Assembly (NCBI GenBank): GCA_016198605.1
Contig: JACQIG010000007.1
Coordinates: 1 to 6,935 of the forward strand
Length of the DNA stretch: 6,935 nucleotides
Source of the DNA: Candidatus Aenigmatarchaeota archaeon
Lineage (GTDB): Archaea; Aenigmatarchaeota; Aenigmatarchaeia; QMZP01
Direction of reading: 5' to 3'
The notes under the pieces were generated by a model. It was given only the letters and a program-made list of their open reading frames with translations, was not told the DNA's origin and ran no database searches. The translations under genes and the position numbers were made by a program. Positions 1-5,040 of this stretch are shown piece by piece. How positions within the stretch are numbered: position 1 is the first letter of the stretch; each line of letters starts with the position of its first letter.

Positions 1-182
1 CACCTATCCTTATAGTTTTCTTCCGTAAGAAACTCCACGTTAATTTCAGAGTTGTTAATTCTAATTGAGCCTTTTCCATTTATTCCAAATTCTTTGTGGT
101 CAATGCCAAATTCAATCACTTGGTTAACACTAAATTGTACTCTTTTTGGATGTACCATGCCAGTGAATAGATACTTGTACAT
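1..182 (-). CDS. Unrecognised protein, 5' part only (runs off left edge)
   Basis: An open frame begins with ATG at 182 and runs leftward without a stop for 60 complete codons to the window edge, so the C-terminal part is missing. The product begins MYKYLFTGMVHPKRVQFSVN and looks soluble, with alternating short hydrophobic and polar stretches as in a beta-rich fold. No signal peptide, membrane segment or known motif is visible, and I do not recognise the family. An AAGG lies 8 nt before the ATG and a GAGGG directly before it, so the start has a plausible ribosome site. The stretch is about 34% G+C, far below the genes to the right, which suggests a different origin, perhaps recent transfer. 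It is divergent from the DUF255 gene, with 47 bp between starts. That it is a real gene is likely but rests on an open frame and a reasonable start. Confidence 0.6.
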   Translation of the reverse strand, partial: MYKYLFTGMVHPKRVQFSVNQVIEFGIDHKEFGINGKGSIRINNSEINVEFLTEENYKDR

Positions 183-199
183 ACCCTCAACCTTATTGG

Positions 200-209
200 T
201 TTTTAATTA
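200..209 (+). promoter_or_regulatory. Candidate TATA box for the DUF255 gene
   Basis: The T/A-only stretch TTTTTAATTA is centred about 25 bp before the ATG at 230. That is the usual spacing from an archaeal TATA box to the transcription start, and would give a leaderless or nearly leaderless mRNA. This agrees with the lack of any Shine-Dalgarno-like sequence before that ATG. The whole 183-229 spacer is AT-rich, so the exact box is uncertain, and it may also serve the divergent gene. Confidence 0.35.
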
Positions 210-229
210 CTCTATTATTAATATTTTTC

Positions 230-1885
230 ATGGCAGACTTCACCCGCAACAACCTTGACAAGGCCACATCCCCTTACCTGCAGCAGCACAAGGGCAATCC
301 CATCCACTGGCAGGAGTGGTCTGCTGAAGCTGTGGAATACGCCAGGAAAGAAGGGAGGCTGCTTTTTGTCTCCGTGGGCTACTCCACGTGCCACTGGTGC
401 CACGTGATGGCCGGGGAGGCCTTTGAGGACAAGGAAGTGGCGGATTACCTTAACAGGCATTTTGTCCCCATCAAGGTGGACAGGGAGCAGAGGCCTGACA
501 TTGACCATTACCTGATGGCATTCTGCGTGGAAACCACAGGCTCAGGGGGGTGGCCTTTGAATGTCATAATGGCGCCTGACATCAGGCCGGTAACTGCCAT
601 GACATACGTGCCTGTTGAGCCTAAATACGGCATGGCAGGGCTCATAGACATCCTGCAGGCGGCCAGGGATTATTACGAAGAGAGAAAAGACAAGATAAGA
701 GAATACCATCCTCCGGCAGAAAATCAAACTAATTTTACAAAAGAGCAGGTCATCAAAGAGATAAAATCAGGCTTTGATGATGAGAATGGCGGCTTCGGGC
801 ATGGCATGAAATTCCCGCCGCACAATACATTGCTTTTTCTGCTCCAGTATTATGAGAAACATAAAAACGAAGAAATAAGGCATGTCCTTGAAAAAACTCT
901 CGACGTCATCATGATGAGGGGGCTGCATGACCACCTGCAAGGGGGCTTCTACCGCTATTGCACTGACAGCTCATGGACAATACCCCATTTTGAGAAGATG
1001 CTCTATGACCAGGCCATGCTGCTGTGGGTTTATAGCTGGGCATCTAAAGTTCTAGGGAAATACGAATACAGGATTGTAGCGGAAATGATAATAAAATGCC
1101 TGGAGGAGACCTTTGAAGGGGACGGCCTGTTCTATTCCGCGCATGACGCGGACACAAACCATGAGGAAGGCGGGACCTATCTCTGGACAAAAACGGAACT
1201 GGAAAATGCATTATCTACTGGGGAATTCAGAAGGCTGGCAGAACTATATGATATTACCGACAAGGGCAATCTTGAGGGGAAGAACCACTTGATTAAAAAG
1301 GAAGGCTTGCGCCTTGATGATATTGAAAACAAGCTCCTGAAGATAAGGAAAGCCAGGGAACAGCCTTTCATTGATAAGAAAGTCATAACGAGCTGGAACG
1401 CGCTGGCGGGCATTGGCCTGCTGATGGCGCATAGGCATGCCGGGACTGCAGGGGCAAAAGAGAAGTCTGAGCTGCTTTTCAAGAAACTCATGGAAAAACA
1501 TTATATTGACGGAAAACTTTACCATAGCTCTCTGGATAATAACATACAGAAGAACGAGTTCTTGGAAGATTACGCATCAATGCTGCTTTTCGCCTCTCTT
1601 TTGCATGAGGAAACCGGGGACAAGAAGGGCGTAATGGAAGAATTATATAAGAAAACAATGGAATTCAAAAAGGAGCATTGGGTTGAAAACAAGGTGGGTG
1701 ATTTCATTGAAACCCCTGCGCAGCAGATGGACCACCCCGCGCCTTCAAGCGTATCTCTTGCCGACTTTGCCGTCTTCAGGGCCGCAAGCATCCTGGGGAA
1801 TGAAGCGGAAAAGCCGGGATATGGGAAACCGCTGGAGAGGGATTTCGCCAGCCTGGCCGCTCTCATTTCAAGGAACATGGCCTAA
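230..1885 (+). CDS. DUF255 / YyaL-family thioredoxin-fold protein
   Basis: This 551-residue protein belongs to the DUF255 family (YyaL, related to human SPATA20): an N-terminal thioredoxin-like domain fused to an alpha/alpha six-hairpin-glycosidase-like domain. The family signature around CHWCH is present, giving a CxxC pair at C54 and C57, followed by VDREQRPDID (about 83-92) and GGWPLNV (106-112). The C-terminal domain shows GGFGHGMKFP (187-196), DHLQGGF (234-240), PHFEKMLYD (252-260), SAHDAD (303-308), SWNAL (388-392) and FLEDYA (444-449). There is no signal peptide, so it is probably cytosolic. The biochemical role of the family is not established; a redox or sugar-related function is inferred from the folds. 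At 551 residues it is shorter than many members (usually above 600), with the extreme C-terminus abbreviated. The ATG at 230 is the first usable start and fits a leaderless mRNA. It ends 6 bp from the end of the convergent repeat gene. Confidence 0.93.
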   Translation: MADFTRNNLDKATSPYLQQHKGNPIHWQEWSAEAVEYARKEGRLLFVSVGYSTCHWCHVMAGEAFEDKEVADYLNRHFVPIKVDREQRPDIDHYLMAFCVETTGSGGWPLNVIMAPDIRPVTAMTYVPVEPKYGMAGLIDILQAARDYYEERKDKIREYHPPAENQTNFTKEQVIKEIKSGFDDENGGFGHGMKFPPHNTLLFLLQYYEKHKNEEIRHVLEKTLDVIMMRGLHDHLQGGFYRYCTDSSWTIPHFEKMLYDQAMLLWVYSWASKVLGKYEYRIVAEMIIKCLEETFEGDGLFYSAHDADTNHEEGGTYLWTKTELENALSTGEFRRLAELYDITDKGNLEGKNHLIKKEGLRLDDIENKLLKIRKAREQPFIDKKVITSWNALAGIGLLMAHRHAGTAGAKEKSELLFKKLMEKHYIDGKLYHSSLDNNIQKNEFLEDYASMLLFASLLHEETGDKKGVMEELYKKTMEFKKEHWVENKVGDFIETPAQQMDHPAPSSVSLADFAVFRAASILGNEAEKPGYGKPLERDFASLAALISRNMA

Positions 1886-2006
1886 ATGCGCTCACATGCC
1901 TGTGGCCCTGACTGGATCTTCCTCCATGAGTAATTCCCTCACCTCTTTCGGGTGCTTGAGATCATCCTTTTCGAATTTGTCAAGGAGCCCGAAGAGGAGG
2001 TTGTAC

Positions 2007-2135
2007 TGCACCGGCGCTGGTCACGACAAAGGCGGAACCTATGTCATCTTCATGCAGGCCGGACCTGTTGACATATATGATGTCGCCTGGCGACAGGTTG
2101 CCGAAGCTCACATGGAGCCAATAATCCGCATGCCC
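2007..2135 (-). repeat. Protein-level repeat copy 2, in the shifted frame
   Basis: This is the second copy (GHADYWLHVSFGNLSPGD...FVVT), read one base out of frame with copy 1 and with the gene's own C-terminal tail. It keeps the DYxLH, GNLxPGD and VVT residues at the same spacing as copy 1. After VVT the match (YxLL) continues only in the original frame, which places the second frameshift between about 2026 and 2008. Confidence 0.72.
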
Positions 2136-2254
2136 TTTTCCCGAGACCATAATGCACCGCAAGCCTATATCCTGCTCCAACCATAGCCCCTTATCACGTC
2201 TTTCGCAGGCTGCGCCCCATTGCCGCAAGGCTGCAGCAGGCAATATGTGTGGTC

Positions 2255-2383
2255 GGCAACATCCCCGGTAACCACATATGTGCAGGATAGTTTTTCGGCC
2301 ATCATGCAGGGATTCCTGACTATCACAGAATCCCCGGGCCTGAGGTTTCCCATTGCCGCATGCAGGGCATAGTCCTCATACCC
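2255..2383 (-). repeat. Protein-level repeat copy 1 in the broken gene
   Basis: This segment encodes the first copy (GTGYEDYALH... residue 21 onward; aligned block from G23 to VVT at 60-62). It aligns without gaps over 40 residues with copy 2 at 2135-2016, with about 15 identities. Of the 12 identities in the first 23 positions, seven (D, L, G, L, P, G, D) use different synonymous codons. This is therefore an old protein-level duplication, not a recent DNA duplication. Confidence 0.75.
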
Positions 2384-2451
2384 TGTGCCGCTGGGTCCAC
2401 TGCCTCCGGCTTCAAACCTGCTGGTCCCCCTGGCAAGATTCCGCGCCATGG

Positions 2452-2754
2452 TTATAGCTCAACAAGAATCTTGTCACCCTCCACTTTGACCTTGTAGGTG
2501 GGTATTTTTGCGGATGGCACCACCGGGGATTGGCCGGTCTCCACGCTGAACTGCCAGCCGTGCCACGGGCAAGTCACCACGTCGCCAGCAAGAAAGCCTT
2601 CTCCCAGCGGGCCGCCCCTGTGCGGGCAGGTGTTGGTTGTCGCATATATCCTGCCTGCGACATTGTGCAGGGCAATCTCATGTCCCCTGGCTGTGATTGC
2701 CTTAGACGAGCCCGGCTTGATTTCTTCCAGCCTTGCCACTTCAATAAAAGCCAT
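2452..2754 (-). CDS. Rieske-type [2Fe-2S] ferredoxin
   Basis: This 100-residue soluble protein has the two Rieske cluster-binding boxes: C43-P-H45 with RGGPLGEG following, and C62-P-W-H65 followed by GWQF. Two Cys and two His, spaced C-x-H-x16-C-x2-H, ligate a [2Fe-2S] cluster. The protein is a single Rieske domain like the small ferredoxins that feed electrons to ring-hydroxylating dioxygenases or sit in NirD-like reductases. No membrane anchor is seen, so it is cytosolic. The partner is not in the window; the next gene downstream, 2 nt away, is the unknown two-repeat gene. ATG 2754 starts just before the usual family N-terminus (F-x-E-V-A...). A longer open frame continues upstream but is antisense to the NicO gene and is not used. 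The gene is probably expressed from the TATA box at 2784-2791 with a very short leader. Confidence 0.93.
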   Translation of the reverse strand: MAFIEVARLEEIKPGSSKAITARGHEIALHNVAGRIYATTNTCPHRGGPLGEGFLAGDVVTCPWHGWQFSVETGQSPVVPSAKIPTYKVKVEGDKILVEL

Positions 2755-2761
2755 GATACCA

Positions 2762-2769
2762 CATATAAG
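2762..2769 (+). promoter_or_regulatory. TATA box for the NicO gene (first of two identical boxes)
   Basis: CATATAAG lies within the 9-bp direct repeat ACATATAAG (2761-2769) and is centred about 29 bp before the NicO ATG at 2795. That distance predicts transcription starting at or just before the ATG, so the mRNA would be leaderless. Consistently, the only purine-rich stretch (GAGGTGG, 2769-2775) is too far from the ATG to act as a ribosome site. Confidence 0.5.
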
Positions 2770-2783
2770 AGGTGGTCTCAATA

Positions 2784-2791
2784 CATATAAG
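2784..2791 (-). promoter_or_regulatory. TATA box for the Rieske operon (second identical box)
   Basis: On the minus strand this reads CTTATATG, close to the archaeal TATA consensus, centred about 33 bp before the Rieske ATG at 2754. It would give a leader of roughly 5-10 nt. It belongs to the second copy of ACATATAAG (2783-2791), 22 bp after the first, and lies only 4 bp from the NicO start codon. Confidence 0.5.
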
Positions 2792-2794
2792 TCT

Positions 2795-3481
2795 ATGGCG
2801 GCATTTGACCTGTTCGGCCTCGGGGCCATACTGGCCTTCGGGTTCCTGCTGGGCATAAGGCACGCGTTTGACGCGGACCACATAGCGGCAGTGGCAACCA
2901 TAGCCACAGGCGGCAGCGGCTTCAGGAAACAGTCGCTCATAGGAGCCTCATGGGGCCTTGGGCACACGATAGCGCTGATGGCCGTCGGGATGGGGATAAT
3001 ATTCCTAGGACTTTCAATACCGGCGGGGGTGGCTGCTTTCTTTGAATTCCTTGTTGGCATTGTGCTCATAGCCCTGGGCCTTCCAGCTGTCACGGCCTTC
3101 CTAAGGAGCAGGTCCCATTCCCACCTCCACAGCCACGGGAAGGCCAGGCACGCCCACATGCACTCCCACGAAGGCACGCAGGCCCACACGCACCACCACA
3201 AATCCATCCTTGTGGGCATGCTCCACGGCCTCGCCGGAAGCGCGGCCCTAATGCTCCTTGTCCTGGCCACGATAAGGCCCCCGTTTGAGGCGTTCATCTA
3301 CATAATGGTGTTCGGCGCTGGCTCCGTCATAGGCATGTTCTTCGTGACCACGGCGCTTGGTGCCGCCATATCTGCCGCATCCTCCAGGGCTGAAAACATG
3401 GTCGTCAGGATAAGGTTCCTTGCAGGTTCCGTGAGCATCCTTGTGGGCTTCATCCTCATATTTGAGCTCCTGTTACAGTAA
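2795..3481 (+). CDS. NicO/NiCoT-type nickel-cobalt transporter
   Basis: This 228-residue integral membrane protein carries the nickel/cobalt transporter signature R22-H23-A-F-D-A-D28-H29-I in the first helix, the H-x4-D-H motif that binds Ni(II)/Co(II). WGLGHT (53-58) and GMLHGLAGSAAL (141-152) are further family motifs. Hydrophobic stretches at about 8-35, 47-72, 77-103, 138-160, 165-191 and 207-227 suggest six membrane segments. Between the third and fourth is a His-rich hydrophilic loop (about 106-136, 11 His) like the metal-sensing or metal-loading loops of RcnA-type proteins. Direction (uptake or efflux) cannot be told from sequence. I chose ATG 2795 because the protein then begins directly with the first helix and the TATA spacing fits. 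An in-frame ATG at 2753 would add 14 polar residues and overlap the Rieske start. No Ni-enzyme or metal regulator is in the window. Confidence 0.9.
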   Translation: MAAFDLFGLGAILAFGFLLGIRHAFDADHIAAVATIATGGSGFRKQSLIGASWGLGHTIALMAVGMGIIFLGLSIPAGVAAFFEFLVGIVLIALGLPAVTAFLRSRSHSHLHSHGKARHAHMHSHEGTQAHTHHHKSILVGMLHGLAGSAALMLLVLATIRPPFEAFIYIMVFGAGSVIGMFFVTTALGAAISAASSRAENMVVRIRFLAGSVSILVGFILIFELLLQ

Positions 3482-3520
3482 TCCATGCCGGCCCTATTGG
3501 CCTCCTCCCCTCCGGTTAGC

Positions 3521-3528
3521 CTTATATA
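3521..3528 (+). promoter_or_regulatory. Candidate TATA box upstream of a possible small transcript
   Basis: CTTATATA is a close match to the archaeal TATA consensus, inside an otherwise G+C-rich spacer. The predicted transcription start, about 26 bp downstream of its centre, falls near 3550, which is 15-17 bp before the ATG at 3567. No annotated gene downstream on this strand needs it, so it points to an unrecognised transcript. Confidence 0.4.
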
Positions 3529-3566
3529 GGGCTGGCAAGAACTCTAATTACATTCTGAGCGCTGTG

Positions 3567-3617
3567 ATGGCAAGTAAAAATAACGGGGGTGGTGCTTATG
3601 GGCAGGAAGAAGCCTGA
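3567..3617 (+). CDS. Possible 16-residue micro-ORF
   Basis: ATG 3567 opens a 16-codon frame (MASKNNGGGAYGQEEA) closed by TGA at 3615-3617, correctly placed behind the TATA box at 3521. The peptide is polar and Gly-rich with no known motif. The same frame stays open after the TGA to 3869, so this could be the start of a decayed longer gene. Alternatively the bases form a C/D-box-like RNA: GTGATGG at 3564-3570 and CTGA at 3614-3617, flanked by pairing GCT (3561-3563) and AGC (3618-3620). Neither reading is strong. Confidence 0.2.
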   Translation: MASKNNGGGAYGQEEA

Positions 3618-3681
3618 AGCATAGGAAGGCGCAACAGGGTGAGGAGCCGCAACGACGAACGATGTAGCCTCCCTTTTTGCT

Positions 3682-3704
3682 CAAGCTTTTTTGGAAAAAG
3701 CTTG
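3682..3704. repeat. Perfect 10-bp inverted repeat (hairpin)
   Basis: CAAGCTTTTT (3682-3691) is followed by the 3-base loop TGG and the exact complement AAAAAGCTTG (3695-3704). The hairpin lies between convergent genes, where a transcription terminator would be expected. No run of T follows it directly on either strand, so it is not a textbook intrinsic terminator. It may instead be part of a small RNA or a repeat element. Confidence 0.55.
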
Positions 3705-3715
3705 GTGGTAGCGGG

Positions 3716-3745
3716 GCGGGGTGGATTTCTCCATCCCCCCTTATC
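3716..3745 (+). terminator. Candidate hairpin plus T-rich tail
   Basis: GGGGTGGA (3717-3724) can pair with TCCATCCCC (3730-3738), with one bulged base and a short TTTC-type loop, and is followed by the T-rich stretch CTTATCTTTGTTTT. This could end plus-strand transcription coming from NicO or from the 3521 promoter. Archaeal terminators often rely on T-tracts alone, so the role is only tentative. Confidence 0.3.
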
Positions 3746-3768
3746 TTTGTTTTCAGGTGAGATCATAA

Positions 3769-4167
3769 CTATTCCAGCATTTTCTTCATGGGGGTCCAAT
3801 AATGGTCCTTCCAGCCTTTCCTTATGGAGTTGCAGTGCCTCTCAGGCACGCCTGAATGAACAAGGGTGAGTTTGGTGCCTGTTTTTGTTTCCTTGAGGGA
3901 GATGGTGACTTTTGAATAATGGCCTTTTGGCCAGTTATCCATTATGCACATCCATGACTGCACTATCCTCCTGTCAGGTACGAGCTCTATGTTGCTGCCT
4001 CTCAGCCCGCCCCCGTAGGCTGTGAACTTGCCGCCCGCCCTCCGGCTTACAACAGCCCTGGAGCCAGTGAACTTTGAATGCTTTTTTGAATCCATGAGCG
4101 CTTCGTATACCTGATGAGGGCTTGCCCTGAAGGCTACAGATTGCCTTATTGTTTTTGTTTTAACCAT
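3769..4167 (-). CDS. AHSA1-like SRPBCC (START/Bet v1 fold) protein
   Basis: This 132-residue soluble protein matches the Activator-of-Hsp90-ATPase-1-like branch of the SRPBCC superfamily end to end. It shows the N-terminal strand and helix ASPHQVYEALMDSKKHSKFTG (about 16-36), GGKFTAYGGGLRGSNIELVPDRRIVQSW (45-72), a W-P-x-G-H-Y-S segment (79-85), GTKLTLVHSGVP (about 96-107) and the closing helix GWKDHYW-P-M-K-x-L. The fold forms a hydrophobic cavity. Small stand-alone members are of unknown ligand, and no Hsp90 partner is implied. ATG 4167 is preferred: it follows the DUF1761 stop by 8 nt, with GGCGGG in the gap. A GTG at 4185 would add six residues and overlap the upstream gene. It is the last gene of the VOC-DUF1761-AHSA1 operon. 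Confidence 0.9.
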   Translation of the reverse strand: MVKTKTIRQSVAFRASPHQVYEALMDSKKHSKFTGSRAVVSRRAGGKFTAYGGGLRGSNIELVPDRRIVQSWMCIMDNWPKGHYSKVTISLKETKTGTKLTLVHSGVPERHCNSIRKGWKDHYWTPMKKMLE

Positions 4168-4175
4168 ATACCCGC

Positions 4176-4580
4176 CTAAACCCACACAGCCAACATTGCA
4201 CCGGCCACCAGCAGGAACACTAGCTGGTATGCCGCATATATGCCATAGAGCTGCTTTGGCCTGTTTTCAAAAATGTATACTGGCAGCAGTGTGGTTGCCA
4301 CGAAGCCTATCCATACCCAGAAGCCGGTTGCAACCCCCTGCATGGCTGTCGTTGCTGCCGTGAAGTCTATGAATGTGGCAAGCACGTAAGACATGATGAG
4401 GGCGGCTATGAACATCAGCACATGGACCTTGGCCATCCCTTCTTTCTTCATCTCGCCTTTCTTAAGGCCCATCGCCGATAGCCATTTCCTGCCAAACAGG
4501 AGCGGGGAATACCAGAGCATTCCTATCACTATGTTGAGCACAGCCGCGACTACCACTGCAACAAGGTTGACATCCGCCAT
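4176..4580 (-). CDS. DUF1761 family membrane protein
   Basis: This 134-residue integral membrane protein has four predicted helices at about 4-24, 51-73, 79-103 and 110-134. Family hallmarks are the first-helix motif ending G-M-L-W-Y-S-P-L-L-F-G-x-x-W (21-34) and the short hydrophilic loop of Gly/Lys (39-50) before the second helix. DUF1761 proteins have no established function; they occur widely in bacteria and sporadically in archaea, often beside small cytosolic proteins as here. ATG 4580 is chosen because GAAGGGATG lies at a suitable distance upstream; a GTG two codons earlier is possible. The gene begins 13 nt after the VOC stop and ends 8 nt before the AHSA1 start, so all three are very likely one transcript. 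There is no sign of damage. Confidence 0.88.
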   Translation of the reverse strand: MADVNLVAVVVAAVLNIVIGMLWYSPLLFGRKWLSAMGLKKGEMKKEGMAKVHVLMFIAALIMSYVLATFIDFTAATTAMQGVATGFWVWIGFVATTLLPVYIFENRPKQLYGIYAAYQLVFLLVAGAMLAVWV

Positions 4581-4593
4581 GGCCACATCCCTT

Positions 4594-4995
4594 CTACCTC
4601 TTTGCCTTCTTCGCGTTTTCCCAAAGCCCTACCACGTTACCCTCGGTGTCCTGGAACCTGGCGTAGAAGCCCATCTCGCCAATAGGCATCTTCTGTAGTA
4701 TTATCTTTCCTCCTGAGGCCTGTATCTTCTTCACGTAGCCGCTTATTGAGGGGACGCTTATCACGACCACAGGCGACTCCCCGGGCACGCTCCTCTTCAT
4801 CAATCCGCCGTTTATCGCCCCGCGCTCCTTCGGCATCCGGTTCTTGTCAACCTCAACCGTGCGCACCATGTAGTATTCAGGCGCGCCCTTGGGCGTCGGC
4901 GCTTTTGTTATATTCCAGCCGAACACCTTGTTGTAGAACTTCTGCGCCCTGGCCGTGTTGTCGGCAGGGACCTCGAAATGAACTACCTTGTCCAT
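4594..4995 (-). CDS. VOC superfamily (glyoxalase-fold) protein
   Basis: This 133-residue cytosolic protein has two beta-alpha-beta-beta-beta modules typical of the vicinal-oxygen-chelate superfamily. The N-terminal module begins V-V-H-F-E-V-P-A-D-N (4-13), then A-R-A-Q-K-F-Y-N-K-V-F-G-W (15-27). The second begins at about residue 74 (P-V-V-V-I-S-V-P-S) and ends G-F-Y-A-R-F-Q-D-T-E-G-N-V-V-G-L-W (about 108-124). H7 and E117 sit where metal-binding VOC enzymes have ligands, but the substrate (a glyoxalase, dioxygenase or resistance role) cannot be assigned. The start is decided by GGAGGTGAT (5005-4997), which matches the 16S rRNA 3' end nearly perfectly and lies 5 nt before ATG 4995; a GTG at 5001 falls inside it. 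It is the first gene of the operon with DUF1761 and AHSA1. Confidence 0.9.
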   Translation of the reverse strand: MDKVVHFEVPADNTARAQKFYNKVFGWNITKAPTPKGAPEYYMVRTVEVDKNRMPKERGAINGGLMKRSVPGESPVVVISVPSISGYVKKIQASGGKIILQKMPIGEMGFYARFQDTEGNVVGLWENAKKAKR

Positions 4996-4996
4996 A

Positions 4997-5005
4997 ATCA
5001 CCTCC
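4997..5005 (-). promoter_or_regulatory. Strong Shine-Dalgarno for the VOC gene
   Basis: GGAGGTGAT is an almost perfect complement of the 16S rRNA 3' end and sits at ideal spacing to ATG 4995. It fixes the VOC start and excludes the GTG at 5001. It contrasts with the leaderless-looking starts of the DUF255 and NicO genes. Confidence 0.8.
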
Positions 5006-5025
5006 TCCTACTGTTTCATTGAGGC

Positions 5026-5035
5026 CATATAAAAA
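5026..5035 (-). promoter_or_regulatory. TATA box of the VOC-DUF1761-AHSA1 operon
   Basis: On the minus strand this reads TTTTTATATG, a strong archaeal TATA match in G+C-rich surroundings, centred about 35 bp before the VOC ATG. The predicted start is near 5005, giving a short leader that just includes the Shine-Dalgarno sequence. It lies in the 45-bp gap after the DUF1059 gene, so the operon probably has its own promoter. Confidence 0.55.
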
Positions 5036-5040
5036 CCGCC

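Larger units (their letters stand above)
1892..2449 (-). pseudogene. Two-repeat protein of unknown function, broken by two frameshifts
   Basis: Read on the minus strand from ATG 2449, the frame is open for 94 codons to a TAG at 2167-2165. A second frame (one base earlier) carries the sense from about 2240 to 2007. The first frame then resumes and ends at TGA 1894-1892 with a charged, helix-like tail (FGLLDKFEKDD...). The join is meaningful because the first and second segments contain the same domain: G-x2-D-Y-x-L-H-x3-G-N-L-x-P-G-D, followed at identical spacing by V-V-T and then Y-x-L-L. The Y-x-L-L of copy 2 lies in the resumed frame. Restored length is about 185 residues. No family is recognised; the L-x-P-G-D-x2-x-V pattern suggests a small beta-barrel. 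The ATG lies 2 nt after the Rieske stop, so the two are almost certainly co-transcribed. Alternatives are sequencing or assembly errors, or separate small ORFs. Confidence 0.7.
3482..3768. other. Intergenic stretch with promoter-like and hairpin elements, no convincing gene
   Basis: This 287-bp gap separates the convergent NicO and AHSA1 genes. It holds a good TATA box on the plus strand (3521-3528), a 16-codon ORF, and two hairpins (3682-3704 and 3716-3739). Longer open frames exist on both strands (plus 3639-3869, minus 3799-3596), but their products are low-complexity or have no family features, and both run into the AHSA1 gene. The size and the TATA box make a small RNA or a decayed gene possible. 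Confidence 0.5.

Noticed and set aside
52..258. Plus-strand 68-residue open frame
   Set aside because: It lies antisense to the left-edge gene and overlaps the DUF255 start; no plausible ribosome site or family.
1177..1878. Minus-strand open frames inside the DUF255 gene
   Set aside because: They are shadows of a gene with clear family motifs throughout.
2498..2794. Plus-strand upstream extension of NicO to 327 residues
   Set aside because: It is antisense to the Rieske gene and lacks family similarity. The transporter's first helix follows directly after ATG 2795, and a TATA box lies at the right distance.
2755..3297. Minus-strand N-terminal extension that would make the Rieske protein 281 residues
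   Set aside because: It is entirely antisense to the NicO gene, has odd composition (many Met, Trp, Pro) and no domain. The Rieske domain starts naturally at ATG 2754.
3615..3617. Selenocysteine or read-through at the TGA of the micro-ORF
   Set aside because: No SECIS-like element or selenoprotein family is visible, and the downstream sequence does not look like protein.
3596..3869. Open frames on both strands between NicO and AHSA1 (minus 3799-3596, plus 3639-3869)
   Set aside because: Both run into the well-supported AHSA1 gene, have no recognisable features, and are biased by the hairpin and G-rich stretch.
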